DNA of 64,000 nt from Candidatus Paceibacterota bacterium (GTDB lineage: Bacteria > Verrucomicrobiota > Verrucomicrobiia > Limisphaerales > UBA8199): assembly GCA_035452965.1 (NCBI GenBank), contig DAOTCE010000025.1:1-64000 (forward strand), in the 5' to 3' direction. The notes beneath the pieces are model-generated. The model searched no databases. It saw nothing but the letters and a program-made list of their open reading frames with translations, and was not told the origin of the DNA. A program made the position numbers and the translations under genes. How positions within the stretch are numbered: the stretch's first letter is position 1; every line of letters begins with the position of its first letter. Positions 17,520 to 26,680 of the stretch are shown here, one piece after another.

Positions 17520-19958
17520 ATGCGACTGCGGCTTTGCTATTGCGGGCTGCTGCTGCTCCTGCTGGCATGGGTGCCGGCCGGCTGGGCGCAGTACGCTGGT
17601 CCCAAGGTCGTGCGGATTGAGATCCAGCACCAGGGCCCGCCGGCGACCAGCGATGAATTGGTCCGCTCCAATCTCCGTCTCAAGCCGGGTGAGCCCTACC
17701 TCCCGGCCGCCGTGGACGATGACGTGCGCAACCTGTATGCGACCGGCTTCTTCTACAACATCCAGGTGGCGGCTGAAGAAACCCAGGATGGGATAGTGCT
17801 GATTTACAAGGTCCAGGGCAAACCCAGCCTGATCGACATCAGGTTTCAAGGGAACACCAAGTTCAAGAGCAAGAAGTTGCTGAAGAAAATAACGTCAAAG
17901 GTGGGAGACCCGCTGGATGAGCAGAAGCTCTTTACTGATGCGCAGGAGCTCCAGAAGCTGTATCAGAAGAAGGGTTATCCGCGAACGACGGCTAAGTACA
18001 TCCTCAACATTGACGAGCAGGCGGGCCGGGGGACGGCCACGTTTCAGATCGCGGAGAGCCCCAAGGTGAAGATTCTCGAGGTGGATTTCATCGGCGCCAA
18101 GGCGTTTCCGGTCAAAAAGCTCCGCCGGGTTATCAAGACCCGGAAGCGCTGGATGTTTTCCTGGCTCACGGGCAGCGGTTATTTCAAGGAAGACAAGTAC
18201 GAAGCGGATAGAGAAAAGCTGACGCAGTTCTACCGCGACAAAGGCTACATTGACTTCGAGATCAAAGACGTGCAGTTCGTCAATCCGACGCCGCGGACGA
18301 TGGTGATCCGCTTCGTCATATACGAAGGAACGCAGTACAAGGTCGGCTCGGTCAAGTTTGCCGGGAACAAGTTGTTCAGCACGCCGGAGCTGGTGGCCGG
18401 GCTGCAGTCGCTGCACGAGCGCAACCGCGGCACGGGCAGCGTCGGGCCAAACGGCCTGCCCATGGACGCGGGCGACATCTTCACTCCCGGGGGCCTGGCC
18501 AAGGATATTGAGGCCGTGGAGGATTTTTATGGCACGAAGGGCTACATTGATGTCAGGAGCAGCTCGGAAAATTTGAGGGTGCGCAAGGTTCCGAATACCG
18601 AGACGGGCACGATGGACCTCGAGTTTCTAGTCGAGGAAGGTCAGAAGTCTTACATCGAGAAGATCGAAATCAAGGGCAACTCCAGGACCAAGGACAAAGT
18701 CATTCGCCGTGAATTGGCCGTGTCGCCCGGCGAACTGTTCGACATGGTGCGCGTCAAACGCAGCAGAGTCCGCCTGGAGGGGCTGGACTATTTCGAGCGG
18801 GTGGAAATGCAGCCGGAAACGACGGATTTGCCCAACCGCAAGAACCTCGTGGTGGACGTGGAAGAGAAACAGACTGGCTATGCGTCGCTGGGAGCCGGAT
18901 TCAGCAGCGTGGACTCGCTGGTTGGCATTGTGGAATTCAACGAGGGCAACTTTCAGTGCCCCTGGTTCCGCGGCGGCGGCCAGAAGCTCCGCCTGGTGGC
19001 GACCGTTGGATTCGAGCGGCAGGACTATGAGGTCATCTTCACCGAACCCTGGTTTCTCGGGCGCAAGCTGACTTTCACCGCGGATTTCTTCTACCGCACC
19101 TACTCCTTCTTGAGCCCGGAGGACCTGTATGATCTGCGTCGCGGCGGAGGCAGGGTCAGCCTGGAGCGCGCTTTGGGGAGCGACTTTCTTCGCGGAGGGG
19201 TCACCATGACTCTTGAAGACGTGGATATTGACCTGACCAGCGAAGCGGTATTGCCCTACACCGATCCGGGCCCGCCCCCCGTACTCATGCCGGGGAACGT
19301 GCCGCCCGACATCCGCGACGAAACCGGCGGCCACGTGCTGGCGCGTTTCGGCGCATCGCTGGCCTACGATACCCGGAACAGTGTCCGTTTGCCTGACAAG
19401 GGCCAGCGGACCTCCATCGAGGGTGAGATCGTGACGCTCGACGAGCAATTCTATCGGCTGGAGCTGAAGAGCGGATGGTATTTCAAGGGGCTGGCCAAAG
19501 GCCATGTGTTGGAGCTGGTTGGACGCACCGGGGTGATGCAGGCGTTGGACTCTTCCGACGACGTGCCGTTCTTCGAGCGTCATTACCTGGGCGGGCCGTG
19601 GTCCCTGCGCGGCTTCGACTTCCGTGAAGTCAGCCCGCGGCAGCCGGGCTACAAGGAACCTGTCGGCGGTGACACCTTCTGGTTTGGCTCAGCGGAATAC
19701 AGCATCCCAATTTTCGAAAAGGAGGGTGGCGTCGGGGTGCGGATCGCGCTCTTCTATGACATTGGCAGCGTAGGGAGCAGCCCGTACAACTTCAACGTGG
19801 ATAATTATAGCGATAACTGGGGTATTGGCCTGCGCCTCAACCTCCCGCGCCCCTTTGGCCCCATGCGACTCGATTATGGCATTCCCATCACTCACGACGA
19901 GTACAACAACGGGTCTGGCGAGTTCCACTTTAGCGCGGGTTGGACGCGACAATTCTAA
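17520..19958 (+). CDS. bamA: Outer membrane assembly factor BamA (Omp85)
   Basis: 812 residues from the ATG at 17520, chosen because it begins a clean signal peptide (MRLRLCYCGLLLLLLAW, cleavage after GWA). In-frame starts at 17487 (GTG) and 17496 (ATG) overlap dnaB. The periplasmic half contains about five POTRA domains, with repeats of the GNxxF/L type such as FQGNTKFKSKKLLKK, FAGNKLF and IKGNSRTKDKVIRRE. The C-terminal half is the Omp85 barrel, with RGFDFREVSPR (the conserved RGF of the L6 loop), DIGSVGSS and a C-terminal Phe (SAGWTRQF). It inserts outer-membrane beta-barrels, which agrees with a diderm cell. No skp/ompH or lpxD follows, unlike proteobacterial loci. Confidence 0.93.
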   Translation: MRLRLCYCGLLLLLLAWVPAGWAQYAGPKVVRIEIQHQGPPATSDELVRSNLRLKPGEPYLPAAVDDDVRNLYATGFFYNIQVAAEETQDGIVLIYKVQGKPSLIDIRFQGNTKFKSKKLLKKITSKVGDPLDEQKLFTDAQELQKLYQKKGYPRTTAKYILNIDEQAGRGTATFQIAESPKVKILEVDFIGAKAFPVKKLRRVIKTRKRWMFSWLTGSGYFKEDKYEADREKLTQFYRDKGYIDFEIKDVQFVNPTPRTMVIRFVIYEGTQYKVGSVKFAGNKLFSTPELVAGLQSLHERNRGTGSVGPNGLPMDAGDIFTPGGLAKDIEAVEDFYGTKGYIDVRSSSENLRVRKVPNTETGTMDLEFLVEEGQKSYIEKIEIKGNSRTKDKVIRRELAVSPGELFDMVRVKRSRVRLEGLDYFERVEMQPETTDLPNRKNLVVDVEEKQTGYASLGAGFSSVDSLVGIVEFNEGNFQCPWFRGGGQKLRLVATVGFERQDYEVIFTEPWFLGRKLTFTADFFYRTYSFLSPEDLYDLRRGGGRVSLERALGSDFLRGGVTMTLEDVDIDLTSEAVLPYTDPGPPPVLMPGNVPPDIRDETGGHVLARFGASLAYDTRNSVRLPDKGQRTSIEGEIVTLDEQFYRLELKSGWYFKGLAKGHVLELVGRTGVMQALDSSDDVPFFERHYLGGPWSLRGFDFREVSPRQPGYKEPVGGDTFWFGSAEYSIPIFEKEGGVGVRIALFYDIGSVGSSPYNFNVDNYSDNWGIGLRLNLPRPFGPMRLDYGIPITHDEYNNGSGEFHFSAGWTRQF

Positions 19959-20147
19959 CATCCATCCAGCTCGGTGATCCGTTGGCAGGGACAGCTCGTT
20001 GAGGCGTCTGAATCCGCGCAAAGATAGATGCTTCGGGGGAGCATCCCCACCCAACCGAAGACCTTGATCCGGCCGGAAAACCGCTTGGACCCAAAGAAAA
20101 GGCTTGCCAGAAAGTGGTGAAACTCGTAAAAGCTAAGTTACCGGGCT

Positions 20148-20321
20148 ATGGTAACGTTAGTTCAACCGCTGCTGGCCGATGCCGTGATCAACGGCATGGC
20201 AGTATTTTCAATTGCCTTTGTAGGCTACCTGTTCTGGCTGCGTTTTCGAGAAGGGCGTGAGCAGCGCAAGCTGCTGCGAGATCGGGCGCGCTTCCGCCGC
20301 AACCACTGGGGTTACGAGTAG
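20148..20321 (+). CDS. 57-residue single-pass membrane peptide
   Basis: ATG at 20148, TAG at 20319-20321. One hydrophobic helix (about residues 14-31, INGMAVFSIAFVGYLFWLRF) is followed by a strongly basic, hydrophilic tail (REGREQRKLLRDRARFRRN) that should face the cytoplasm. Base composition and codon use look like real coding sequence. I do not recognise a family. It stands alone between bamA and the convergent nuoA, with about 190 bp of unassigned sequence on each side. The upstream gap (19959-20147) contains GGGGGAGCATCCCC, which could form a small hairpin, but no known riboswitch was recognised. Confidence 0.55.
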   Translation: MVTLVQPLLADAVINGMAVFSIAFVGYLFWLRFREGREQRKLLRDRARFRRNHWGYE

Positions 20322-20431
20322 GACGGGTAGTTCGTGGCACTTCGATTCAGGTTGCGGAAGCGTCTGACCAGGTAAATTTTGCTTGGCAATGAATCGCGCC
20401 GCTGGCTAAGTTCCTAGACCGTTGTTCATTT

Positions 20432-20507
20432 GTCCGGGTGGCCTACAGCCTTTGCCTCCCAAGGGGTTCCCCACCCCCATACCTGCCAAGGCGTAGGCTG
20501 CCCGGAC
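20432..20507. repeat. Inverted repeat after nuoA
   Basis: Two 15-nt arms, GTCCGGGTGGCCTAC (20432-20446) and GTAGGCTGCCCGGAC (20493-20507), pair perfectly except for a central two-base mismatch, with a 46-nt spacer. The right arm ends 5 bp downstream of the nuoA stop codon (minus strand). It may act as a transcript end or be another small palindromic element. The rest of the 20322-20511 gap shows nothing. Confidence 0.5.
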
Positions 20508-20511
20508 TTCC

Positions 20512-20898
20512 TTAATTCTTCCAGTCGAACGCCCGCTTCTTAACGGCGTAGAGGTAGCCGACTAACAGCACGCCCAGGAAGGACACCATCGCCCCGAGGA
20601 TCATCCCGGCGCTATCCTTGAGCATATCCCGGTAGATCACCGCCCAGGGATACAGAAAGACCACCTCGATATCGAACAGGATGAACAGCATCGCCACGAG
20701 GTAGAACTTGACCGAAAGCCGCGTGCCGCCTTCGCCCACCGGCACCATGCCGCATTCGTAGGGAGTGTCCTTGACGGAAGTGCGTTTTCCGCGCTGGCCC
20801 ACGACCACCGACATCACCAACATGCCAAACGAAAACACCACCGCCAGCACCCCGAGCATCAGCACCGGGAGATACTCCACCAGTTGTGATTGTGCCAT
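20512..20898 (-). CDS. nuoA: NADH-quinone oxidoreductase subunit A
   Basis: 128 residues with three predicted TM helices, the usual size for this small membrane subunit of complex I. Diagnostic pieces are the loop KDTPYECGMVP and the second helix region LFILFDIEVVFLYPWA. The subunit lies next to the quinone site and is normally the first gene of a nuoA-N operon. Here it is alone: its downstream neighbour on the other strand is the small membrane peptide and bamA, and upstream is an unrelated HD gene. The other subunits must be encoded elsewhere, or this is a second, detached copy. Confidence 0.92.
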   Translation of the reverse strand: MAQSQLVEYLPVLMLGVLAVVFSFGMLVMSVVVGQRGKRTSVKDTPYECGMVPVGEGGTRLSVKFYLVAMLFILFDIEVVFLYPWAVIYRDMLKDSAGMILGAMVSFLGVLLVGYLYAVKKRAFDWKN

Positions 20899-21010
20899 GA
20901 ATCGAATCTAGAACGCCGACGCCTTATGGCAAGTTCAATTCCCTCGCCTCGGCCGTTGCGGCCATTTTGGAAGTGCATTCTTCCTGCCGCTGCGCTAGAT
21001 TCATGCGGGT

Positions 21011-21853
21011 ATGGATCCACTGGTCGTGACTAAAGATCCAACTGCTGTTGCGGTGGAGGTGCAAGCCGCTTACCGGGCGATGTTTTCACGGTCGGACCCC
21101 TTGTTCGTGCCCCGGGTCTTCGGCTGGGCCATCGAGTGTTTTACCGGCAACTTCCACGACTATCAGTCGCTGGATGTGCTTTACCACGATTTCGAACATA
21201 CGCTCCAGGGCACTCTTTGCCTGGCCCGCCTGCTGCATGGACGGCACCGGGCCGGAGCCCAGCCTCGCCTGACGGAGCGCATGTTCCAACTCAGCCTTGC
21301 GGCCATCCTGCTCCACGACACCGGTTACCTTAAGAAACGCGATGATACCGAGGGCACCGGAGCGAAGTACACGCTGGTTCACGTTCGGCGCAGCGCCGAG
21401 TTGGCGGGTGACCTTCTTCACGAGAAGGGTTTAAGCCCCGCGGAAATCAAGTCGGTCCAAAACATGATCCTCTGCACAGGTGTCCATGCCGCCCTGAGTG
21501 TCATTCCCTTCCAGAGCGAGCTGGAGAAAGTGGCCGGTTTCGCCCTGGGCACCGCCGATTTGCTGGGGCAAATGGCTGCGGCTGATTACGTGGACAAACT
21601 GCCCATTCTGTATGCGGAGTTCGCGGAGGCGGCGAGTTTCTCCAAGGACGGCGCCGGTTTTGTCGCCATGTTCAGCAGCGCTGAAGATTTATTGCGCAAG
21701 ACGCCGGATTTCTGGGAGAAATCCGTGCGGGCGAAGCTGGACCACGATTACGGCGGCGTGCATGTTTTCCTGAACGATCCCTATCCGTCCGGCCCGAATC
21801 CTTATGTTGAGCGCATCGAGGCCAACCTCGGTCGCCTCCGCCAGCGCATCTGA
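21011..21853 (+). CDS. HD-domain metal-dependent phosphohydrolase-like protein
   Basis: 280 residues. An HD-type metal site is suggested by LYHDFEHTLQG (His59, Asp60, His63) and LLHDTGYLKK (His102, Asp103), followed by a helical core with ADLLGQMAAADYVDK. The arrangement resembles PDEase/HD proteins that hydrolyse nucleotides or cyclic nucleotides, but the substrate cannot be told from sequence. No signal peptide or sensor domain is present, so it is a stand-alone cytosolic domain. It starts at ATG 21011 with an own upstream region shared divergently with nuoA. Neighbours give no functional hint. Confidence 0.7.
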   Translation: MDPLVVTKDPTAVAVEVQAAYRAMFSRSDPLFVPRVFGWAIECFTGNFHDYQSLDVLYHDFEHTLQGTLCLARLLHGRHRAGAQPRLTERMFQLSLAAILLHDTGYLKKRDDTEGTGAKYTLVHVRRSAELAGDLLHEKGLSPAEIKSVQNMILCTGVHAALSVIPFQSELEKVAGFALGTADLLGQMAAADYVDKLPILYAEFAEAASFSKDGAGFVAMFSSAEDLLRKTPDFWEKSVRAKLDHDYGGVHVFLNDPYPSGPNPYVERIEANLGRLRQRI

Positions 21854-21947
21854 ACAATTCCGGTCGGGCGGCAGTCGCCTCAAATGGCGCTGATCAGGCT
21901 GTCCGAGACTTGCATCGGGGATGCGGCTCAACCAATCTGGCGGCGAA

Positions 21948-24900
21948 ATGACATCATTCACGTTGCCGCGCAGCCAGGGGATTGCGGTGGCCCTGGCGCT
22001 CTTGGGCGTTGCTTCAGGGACCTCCGCGCCCGGTGAACAGCTCAAGGACTGGCAGGACCCGAAGCTCACCGGCCTGGGCCAGCAGCCGCCTCACGCCACC
22101 ATTGTGCATTGTCCCGATGCGCGCACGGCCCGCCGCATTGAGTTTGCGGTCAACGGTGAGCGAGTTAAATCGCCGTTCTACCGCTCGCTCAATGGCGATT
22201 GGAAATACCATTACGCGGCCAACCACACCGGGCGCGTCCCCGCGTTCTGGGAACCCGGTTTCGATGACCGGAACTGGGCGACCATCCCGGTGCCGTCCAA
22301 TGTCGAGCTTTGTGGTTACGGGATCCCCATCTACGTCAACATCCGCTACCCGTGGAGACAGGACGGGTTGAAGCCCAACCCGCCCTTCGTGCCGGAGGAC
22401 GATCCCAACAACACGGTCAACTCCTACCGCCGCAAATTTGCGGTGCCCCAAGATTGGTCGGGCCGCCGTGTGCTCCTGACCTTCGACGGTGTGAACTCCT
22501 TCTTCTACCTCTGGATCAACGGCCAGAAAGTGGGTTTTGGCAAGGATAGCCGGACGCCGGTCGAGTTTGACATCACGCGCTATCTTGCGCCTGGCGAGAA
22601 CTTGCTCGCGGTGGAGAATTTCCGGTGGTGCGACGGCTCGTATCTGGAGGACCAGGACATGTGGCGCATGAGCGGCATTTTCCGGGATGTCTATCTCTGG
22701 TCCCCGCCCGATGTGCATATACGAGATCTGGAGGTGAGGACGGATTTGGATGCCGAGTATCGCGACGCCACACTCGGCGTACGGGTCGAGCTGGAGAACG
22801 CCGGCCCGCAAGCGGCGGCGGTCAGCTTGGAAGGCGCGCTGCTGGATGGCGCCGGCCGGCGCGTGGCGGCGCCGGGGTTGGAGGCGCGCCTGGAGGTGGA
22901 CGGCGTCGCCGCGGAAGCGAGGCTCGCAGCCTCTATCCCCAACCCGCTCAAATGGTCGGCTGAAGCGCCCAACCTCTACAAACTGCTGCTCACCCTCAAA
23001 GACGCGCGGGGCGCCGTGCTCGAGGTGATTCCCGTCAACGTCGGCTTCCGCAAGGTCGAGATTCGCGAGGGCAGCCTGCTGGTCAACGGCCGGCGTGTGC
23101 TCTTCAAAGGGGTCAACCGCCACGAGAGCGACCCGGACCGGGGACAGGCCATCACGGTTGCCAGCATGGAGAAAGACATCCGGGTGATGAAGCAATTCAA
23201 CGTCAACGCCGTGCGGTGCTCGCATTACCCGAATCAAACCGCATGGTACGACCTGTGCGACCGCTACGGCATTTACCTTATTGACGAGGCCAACATTGAA
23301 AGCCACGGCATGGGCTATGGCCCGGAGACGCTGGCCAGGGACCCGGATTGGGCCGCGGCCCACATGGACCGCACAGTCCGCATGGTCGAGCGCGACAAGA
23401 ACCATCCCTCCGTGATCATCTGGTCGCTCGGCAACGAGGCCGGCGACGGCCCGAATTTCGAGGCGACTTCAAAGTGGATTCGTCAGCGCGATCCCAGCCG
23501 TCCTGTCCACTATGAACAGGCCAAGCGCAATCCGCACACCGACATCGTCTGCCCGATGTATCCGCGCCCGCGCGTGCTGGAGGCATACTCCGCCGAGGCG
23601 CAGACGCGCCCGTTCATCATGTGCGAGTACGAGCACGCCATGGGCAACAGCTCGGGCGACTTCTGGTCTTATTGGGGCCAGATCTACAGCAAGCCCCACC
23701 TCCAGGGCGGGTTCATTTGGGATTGGGTGGACCAGGGCTTGCGGCAACGGCAACAGCCGCTTCCGCTGGCGCGCTTCCAGCAGGTCAAGCCGGGCGACAA
23801 GACGTTCTGGGCCTACGGCGGCGACTTCGGCCCGGCGGGCACGCCGAGCGACGACAATTTCTGCTGCAACGGCCTGGTCACGCCCGACCGCGAGCCGCAT
23901 CCCGGCCTGCACCAGGTTAAGCATGTCTATCAATACATACACTGCCGGCCCGGCGATCTCGCCAGCCGCACCGTTGAGGTCAAAAACTGGCATGACTTCA
24001 CGAACCTGAAGGACTTTGCGGCCGGCCAGTGGCGGCTCAAGGCGGACGGCCGAGTGATCCAGAGCGGACGCCTGCCCGAGTTGGACCTCCCCGCGGGGGC
24101 CAGCACACGCCTCACCATTCCCACAAAGGCGTTCCATCCCCAGCCGGGCGTGGAGTACTACCTCGAACTGACCTTTTCGCTCCGCCACGATCAACCCTGG
24201 GCCAAGGCGGGCCATGAAATCGCCTGGGACGAGTTTAAGCTGCCGGACTTCGCGCCGCCCCGACCGGCGCCGGCGGAGAAATTGGTGGCGCCTGAACTGG
24301 CGGAGAGCGGGGCGACCATCACCGTCAGCGGCCGGGACTTCGAGATCGTATTCGACAGGCGGGCCGGCGGGCTCGTGTCCTGGCGCTTTCGGGGGCGGCA
24401 GTTGATCCACAGCCCTCTGCGGCCCGATTTCTGGCGCGCCCAGATTGACAATGACCGCGGGCGCGACATGGTCAAGTCTCAAGGCATCTGGCGCGGCGCC
24501 CACCAGGGCGCGCAAGTCCGCTCGGTGACCGTCCGGGAGCAGCCGGAGGCGCGCGCGGTGGTGGTGAAGGTGGCGACGGCGCTGCCGAAGGTGGACGCTG
24601 ATTGGGAGACCGACTATACGGTCTCCGGGAATGGCGATGTGCTGGTCGAGGCCCGATTCAAGCCGCACAATCTTGATTTGCCCAAGCTCGTGCGCCTCGG
24701 CATGCAGATCTCCCTGCCGGCCGGTTTCGAGCGCATCACCTGGCTGGGCCCGGGGCCGCAGGAGACTTACTGCGACCGCAAGGATGCGAAGTTCGGGCTT
24801 TATACGGGAACGGTGGAAGGCCAGTTCTACCGGGATTACAGCGAGCCGGGCGAGACCGGCAACAAGGTGGATGTGCGGTGGCTTGCGCTGGCCGACGGCA

Positions 24901-25181
24901 AGGTCGGCTTGCTGGCAATTGCCGGGCGCCCCGGGCTGCTCAGCGCCAACGCGCTCCATTATGGCACCGCGGATCTGAATGCCGGCAAGCACGCCTTCGA
25001 ATTGCCGCGCCGTGAGTTCATCACCCTGAACCTCGACCTCAAGCAGCAGGGGGTCGGCGGGGACAACAGTTGGGGCACCTGGCCGCACGACGAATTCCTT
25101 ATCCCGTGCCAGGAATACAGTTACAGCTTTCGCCTGCGGCCGTTTGCCGCCGGGCAGGACCTTGCCAGGCTGGCGAGGTAA
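21948..25181 (+). CDS. Secreted GH2 beta-galactosidase (LacZ-like)
   Basis: About 1077 residues. The ATG at 21948 gives a signal peptide (MTSFTLPRSQGIAVALALL, end near GTSA); an ATG nine codons upstream is possible. The order follows LacZ: sugar-binding domain (PSNVELCGYGIPIY), Ig-like domains, the TIM barrel with acid/base Glu in SLGNEAGDGPNF and nucleophile in MCEYEHAMGNSSG, and a C-terminal beta-sandwich (Bgal small chain, WLGPGPQETYCDRK). The family cleaves terminal beta-galactosides. Export suggests use of galactose-containing polysaccharide outside the cytoplasm. No lactose permease or sugar-specific regulator is next to it. Confidence 0.9.
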   Translation: MTSFTLPRSQGIAVALALLGVASGTSAPGEQLKDWQDPKLTGLGQQPPHATIVHCPDARTARRIEFAVNGERVKSPFYRSLNGDWKYHYAANHTGRVPAFWEPGFDDRNWATIPVPSNVELCGYGIPIYVNIRYPWRQDGLKPNPPFVPEDDPNNTVNSYRRKFAVPQDWSGRRVLLTFDGVNSFFYLWINGQKVGFGKDSRTPVEFDITRYLAPGENLLAVENFRWCDGSYLEDQDMWRMSGIFRDVYLWSPPDVHIRDLEVRTDLDAEYRDATLGVRVELENAGPQAAAVSLEGALLDGAGRRVAAPGLEARLEVDGVAAEARLAASIPNPLKWSAEAPNLYKLLLTLKDARGAVLEVIPVNVGFRKVEIREGSLLVNGRRVLFKGVNRHESDPDRGQAITVASMEKDIRVMKQFNVNAVRCSHYPNQTAWYDLCDRYGIYLIDEANIESHGMGYGPETLARDPDWAAAHMDRTVRMVERDKNHPSVIIWSLGNEAGDGPNFEATSKWIRQRDPSRPVHYEQAKRNPHTDIVCPMYPRPRVLEAYSAEAQTRPFIMCEYEHAMGNSSGDFWSYWGQIYSKPHLQGGFIWDWVDQGLRQRQQPLPLARFQQVKPGDKTFWAYGGDFGPAGTPSDDNFCCNGLVTPDREPHPGLHQVKHVYQYIHCRPGDLASRTVEVKNWHDFTNLKDFAAGQWRLKADGRVIQSGRLPELDLPAGASTRLTIPTKAFHPQPGVEYYLELTFSLRHDQPWAKAGHEIAWDEFKLPDFAPPRPAPAEKLVAPELAESGATITVSGRDFEIVFDRRAGGLVSWRFRGRQLIHSPLRPDFWRAQIDNDRGRDMVKSQGIWRGAHQGAQVRSVTVREQPEARAVVVKVATALPKVDADWETDYTVSGNGDVLVEARFKPHNLDLPKLVRLGMQISLPAGFERITWLGPGPQETYCDRKDAKFGLYTGTVEGQFYRDYSEPGETGNKVDVRWLALADGKVGLLAIAGRPGLLSANALHYGTADLNAGKHAFELPRREFITLNLDLKQQGVGGDNSWGTWPHDEFLIPCQEYSYSFRLRPFAAGQDLARLAR

Positions 25182-25237
25182 ACGCCTGCCCGGCATACGG
25201 TTTCCGGGGGGAGTTGACTACTGCGGCCGGGCCGTGC

Positions 25238-26680
25238 TCACGCCGCCGGCGGGGCGGGGGAGAAATGGTTCCTGCGTGGGTCGGTGGCGGTGATGACGAC
25301 GCTGACGGCAGTCTGGTTGAAGCCTTTGAAGCCGCCGTGCCGCTGGAGGTTCTCCAGGTGGCTGCCGAGGGCGCCTTCCCTGATGAACCGGTCAAATTGG
25401 TCGCGGGTGATCAAGCCTTCGGACAGCAGGCGCTGGGCCCGCACCCGGCGCACCGGCCAGCGTTCGCCTTCGGTGAAGGCCTGCCGCAGGAACGGGAAAT
25501 CCGAGAACGGATTCATCGTGCTCACGCCCGAATCCTTGAGTTGGTCGCGAAGCAGGTCAAATTCGAAGCGCGCTTCGAGGTGGTGCATGCCGGCTTCGAG
25601 GAAGCTCTCGCCATGCAGCCCGACCCAGAGGCCCACGGTGCCCAGGCGCGGGGCGGGAGGAAGTTGCTGCGTGGAGAAATCAACCTGCGTTTCCTCCGGC
25701 AGCAGGTCCACGTCGGCAAACACGACGATGCCGGTGACCGGTTGTTCGGACACCTGGGCGCCCCAGCCGGCCTCCGCGCCGGCGTAGTAGCGCTCGCGTT
25801 TGGCAAAGCCCAGCTTCAGCAGGAACTCCACCAGGTCCACGAAATGCCTGCGGGAGCAGCGGAACGTGTGGTGGTCGTGGTTGCCCCAGCCGAGGCCGAG
25901 CCGGTCCTGCCGATGCTTCTGAATCCGCGCGGCGCGGTTGCGGCTCTCCCAGTACGCGCGCTCGGCTTCGAAGAAGAACTGGCAGGCCAGGTCGCGCCCG
26001 ACCAGGCGCAGGATGCGATCGAGGATGACATTGGCCGTCTGGAAACCTTCGGCATCCTCGGCGAACGAGCGGGGGCGTGTGCGCCAGAGTTCGCGCGCTT
26101 TCACGAGGTTGCGGAGTTCGCTCGGCGCGAGCGGCGCGGGAACGAAGCCCCGATAGGCGCGGCGCTCGACCGCCTCAAGCTGCGTGCCGTTCTCCGCGGC
26201 GACAACGATGCGGCGGTAGCGCGAACACGGCTCGCCTTCCGGCCGGCCGGACAGGTTATGGCTGGCAATAAAGTCAGCCACGAATTCGGGCCGCAAAGCG
26301 ATCACGGCGGGACCCGGCCGCAGCAGGACTCGCGGCAGCGTGGCCCGGGGATATTCAGAGACCGCCTCGCCGTTGGGCGTTTCCGCATTGGGATCGCGCA
26401 CGAAGCCCGCGAGAGAAAGGGCGTCCTGCTCGCCCGGCGGCAGCACGAAATGGTCAACCCACTCAAAGAAGTCGGTCCCGGTCTCATCGCGCATGCGGTC
26501 GGCGAGTTGGCGGGCAAAGCTGTTCCTGTCCAGGAACACGTTGATGTGCTGGCGGAGCAACTGTTCAGCCTCGGTAGCCAGCGGCCAATCAAAGGGCAGG
26601 GGAGCCTCAGGACTGGAGGCGGGTTCGGTCGCTGCTTGCATTGGCTTCCTCGCGGGGCGTCTTTTCGTTGTGGTGGTCAT
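25238..26680 (-). CDS. Conserved protein of unknown function, 480 residues
   Basis: No family recognised. The N-terminal ~35 residues are basic and Pro/Ala-rich. The body is rich in charged and aromatic residues with no TM helix or signal peptide. A striking His/Glu-rich core lies at about 260-360: WGNHDHHTFRCSRRHF, then LGFAKRERYYAGAEAGWGAQV, GIVVFADVDLLPEE, GLWVGLHGESFLEAGMHH. The spacing of His and Glu looks like a metal site and could suggest a VOC-type fold, but that is only a guess. The C-terminus ends SVVITATDPRRNHFSPAPPAA. It is convergent with the GH2 gene (56-bp gap). Likely cytosolic enzyme, role unknown. Confidence 0.65.
   Translation of the reverse strand: MTTTTKRRPARKPMQAATEPASSPEAPLPFDWPLATEAEQLLRQHINVFLDRNSFARQLADRMRDETGTDFFEWVDHFVLPPGEQDALSLAGFVRDPNAETPNGEAVSEYPRATLPRVLLRPGPAVIALRPEFVADFIASHNLSGRPEGEPCSRYRRIVVAAENGTQLEAVERRAYRGFVPAPLAPSELRNLVKARELWRTRPRSFAEDAEGFQTANVILDRILRLVGRDLACQFFFEAERAYWESRNRAARIQKHRQDRLGLGWGNHDHHTFRCSRRHFVDLVEFLLKLGFAKRERYYAGAEAGWGAQVSEQPVTGIVVFADVDLLPEETQVDFSTQQLPPAPRLGTVGLWVGLHGESFLEAGMHHLEARFEFDLLRDQLKDSGVSTMNPFSDFPFLRQAFTEGERWPVRRVRAQRLLSEGLITRDQFDRFIREGALGSHLENLQRHGGFKGFNQTAVSVVITATDPRRNHFSPAPPAA

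Noticed and set aside
19959..20147. Riboswitch or structured RNA after bamA
   Set aside because: Small hairpins can be drawn, but no conserved core of a known class was recognised and no regulated gene fits.
23469..25196. 575-codon minus-strand frame over the beta-galactosidase gene
   Set aside because: The plus frame has all GH2 motifs. The minus frame is an Arg/Ala/Pro-rich shadow with no recognisable feature.
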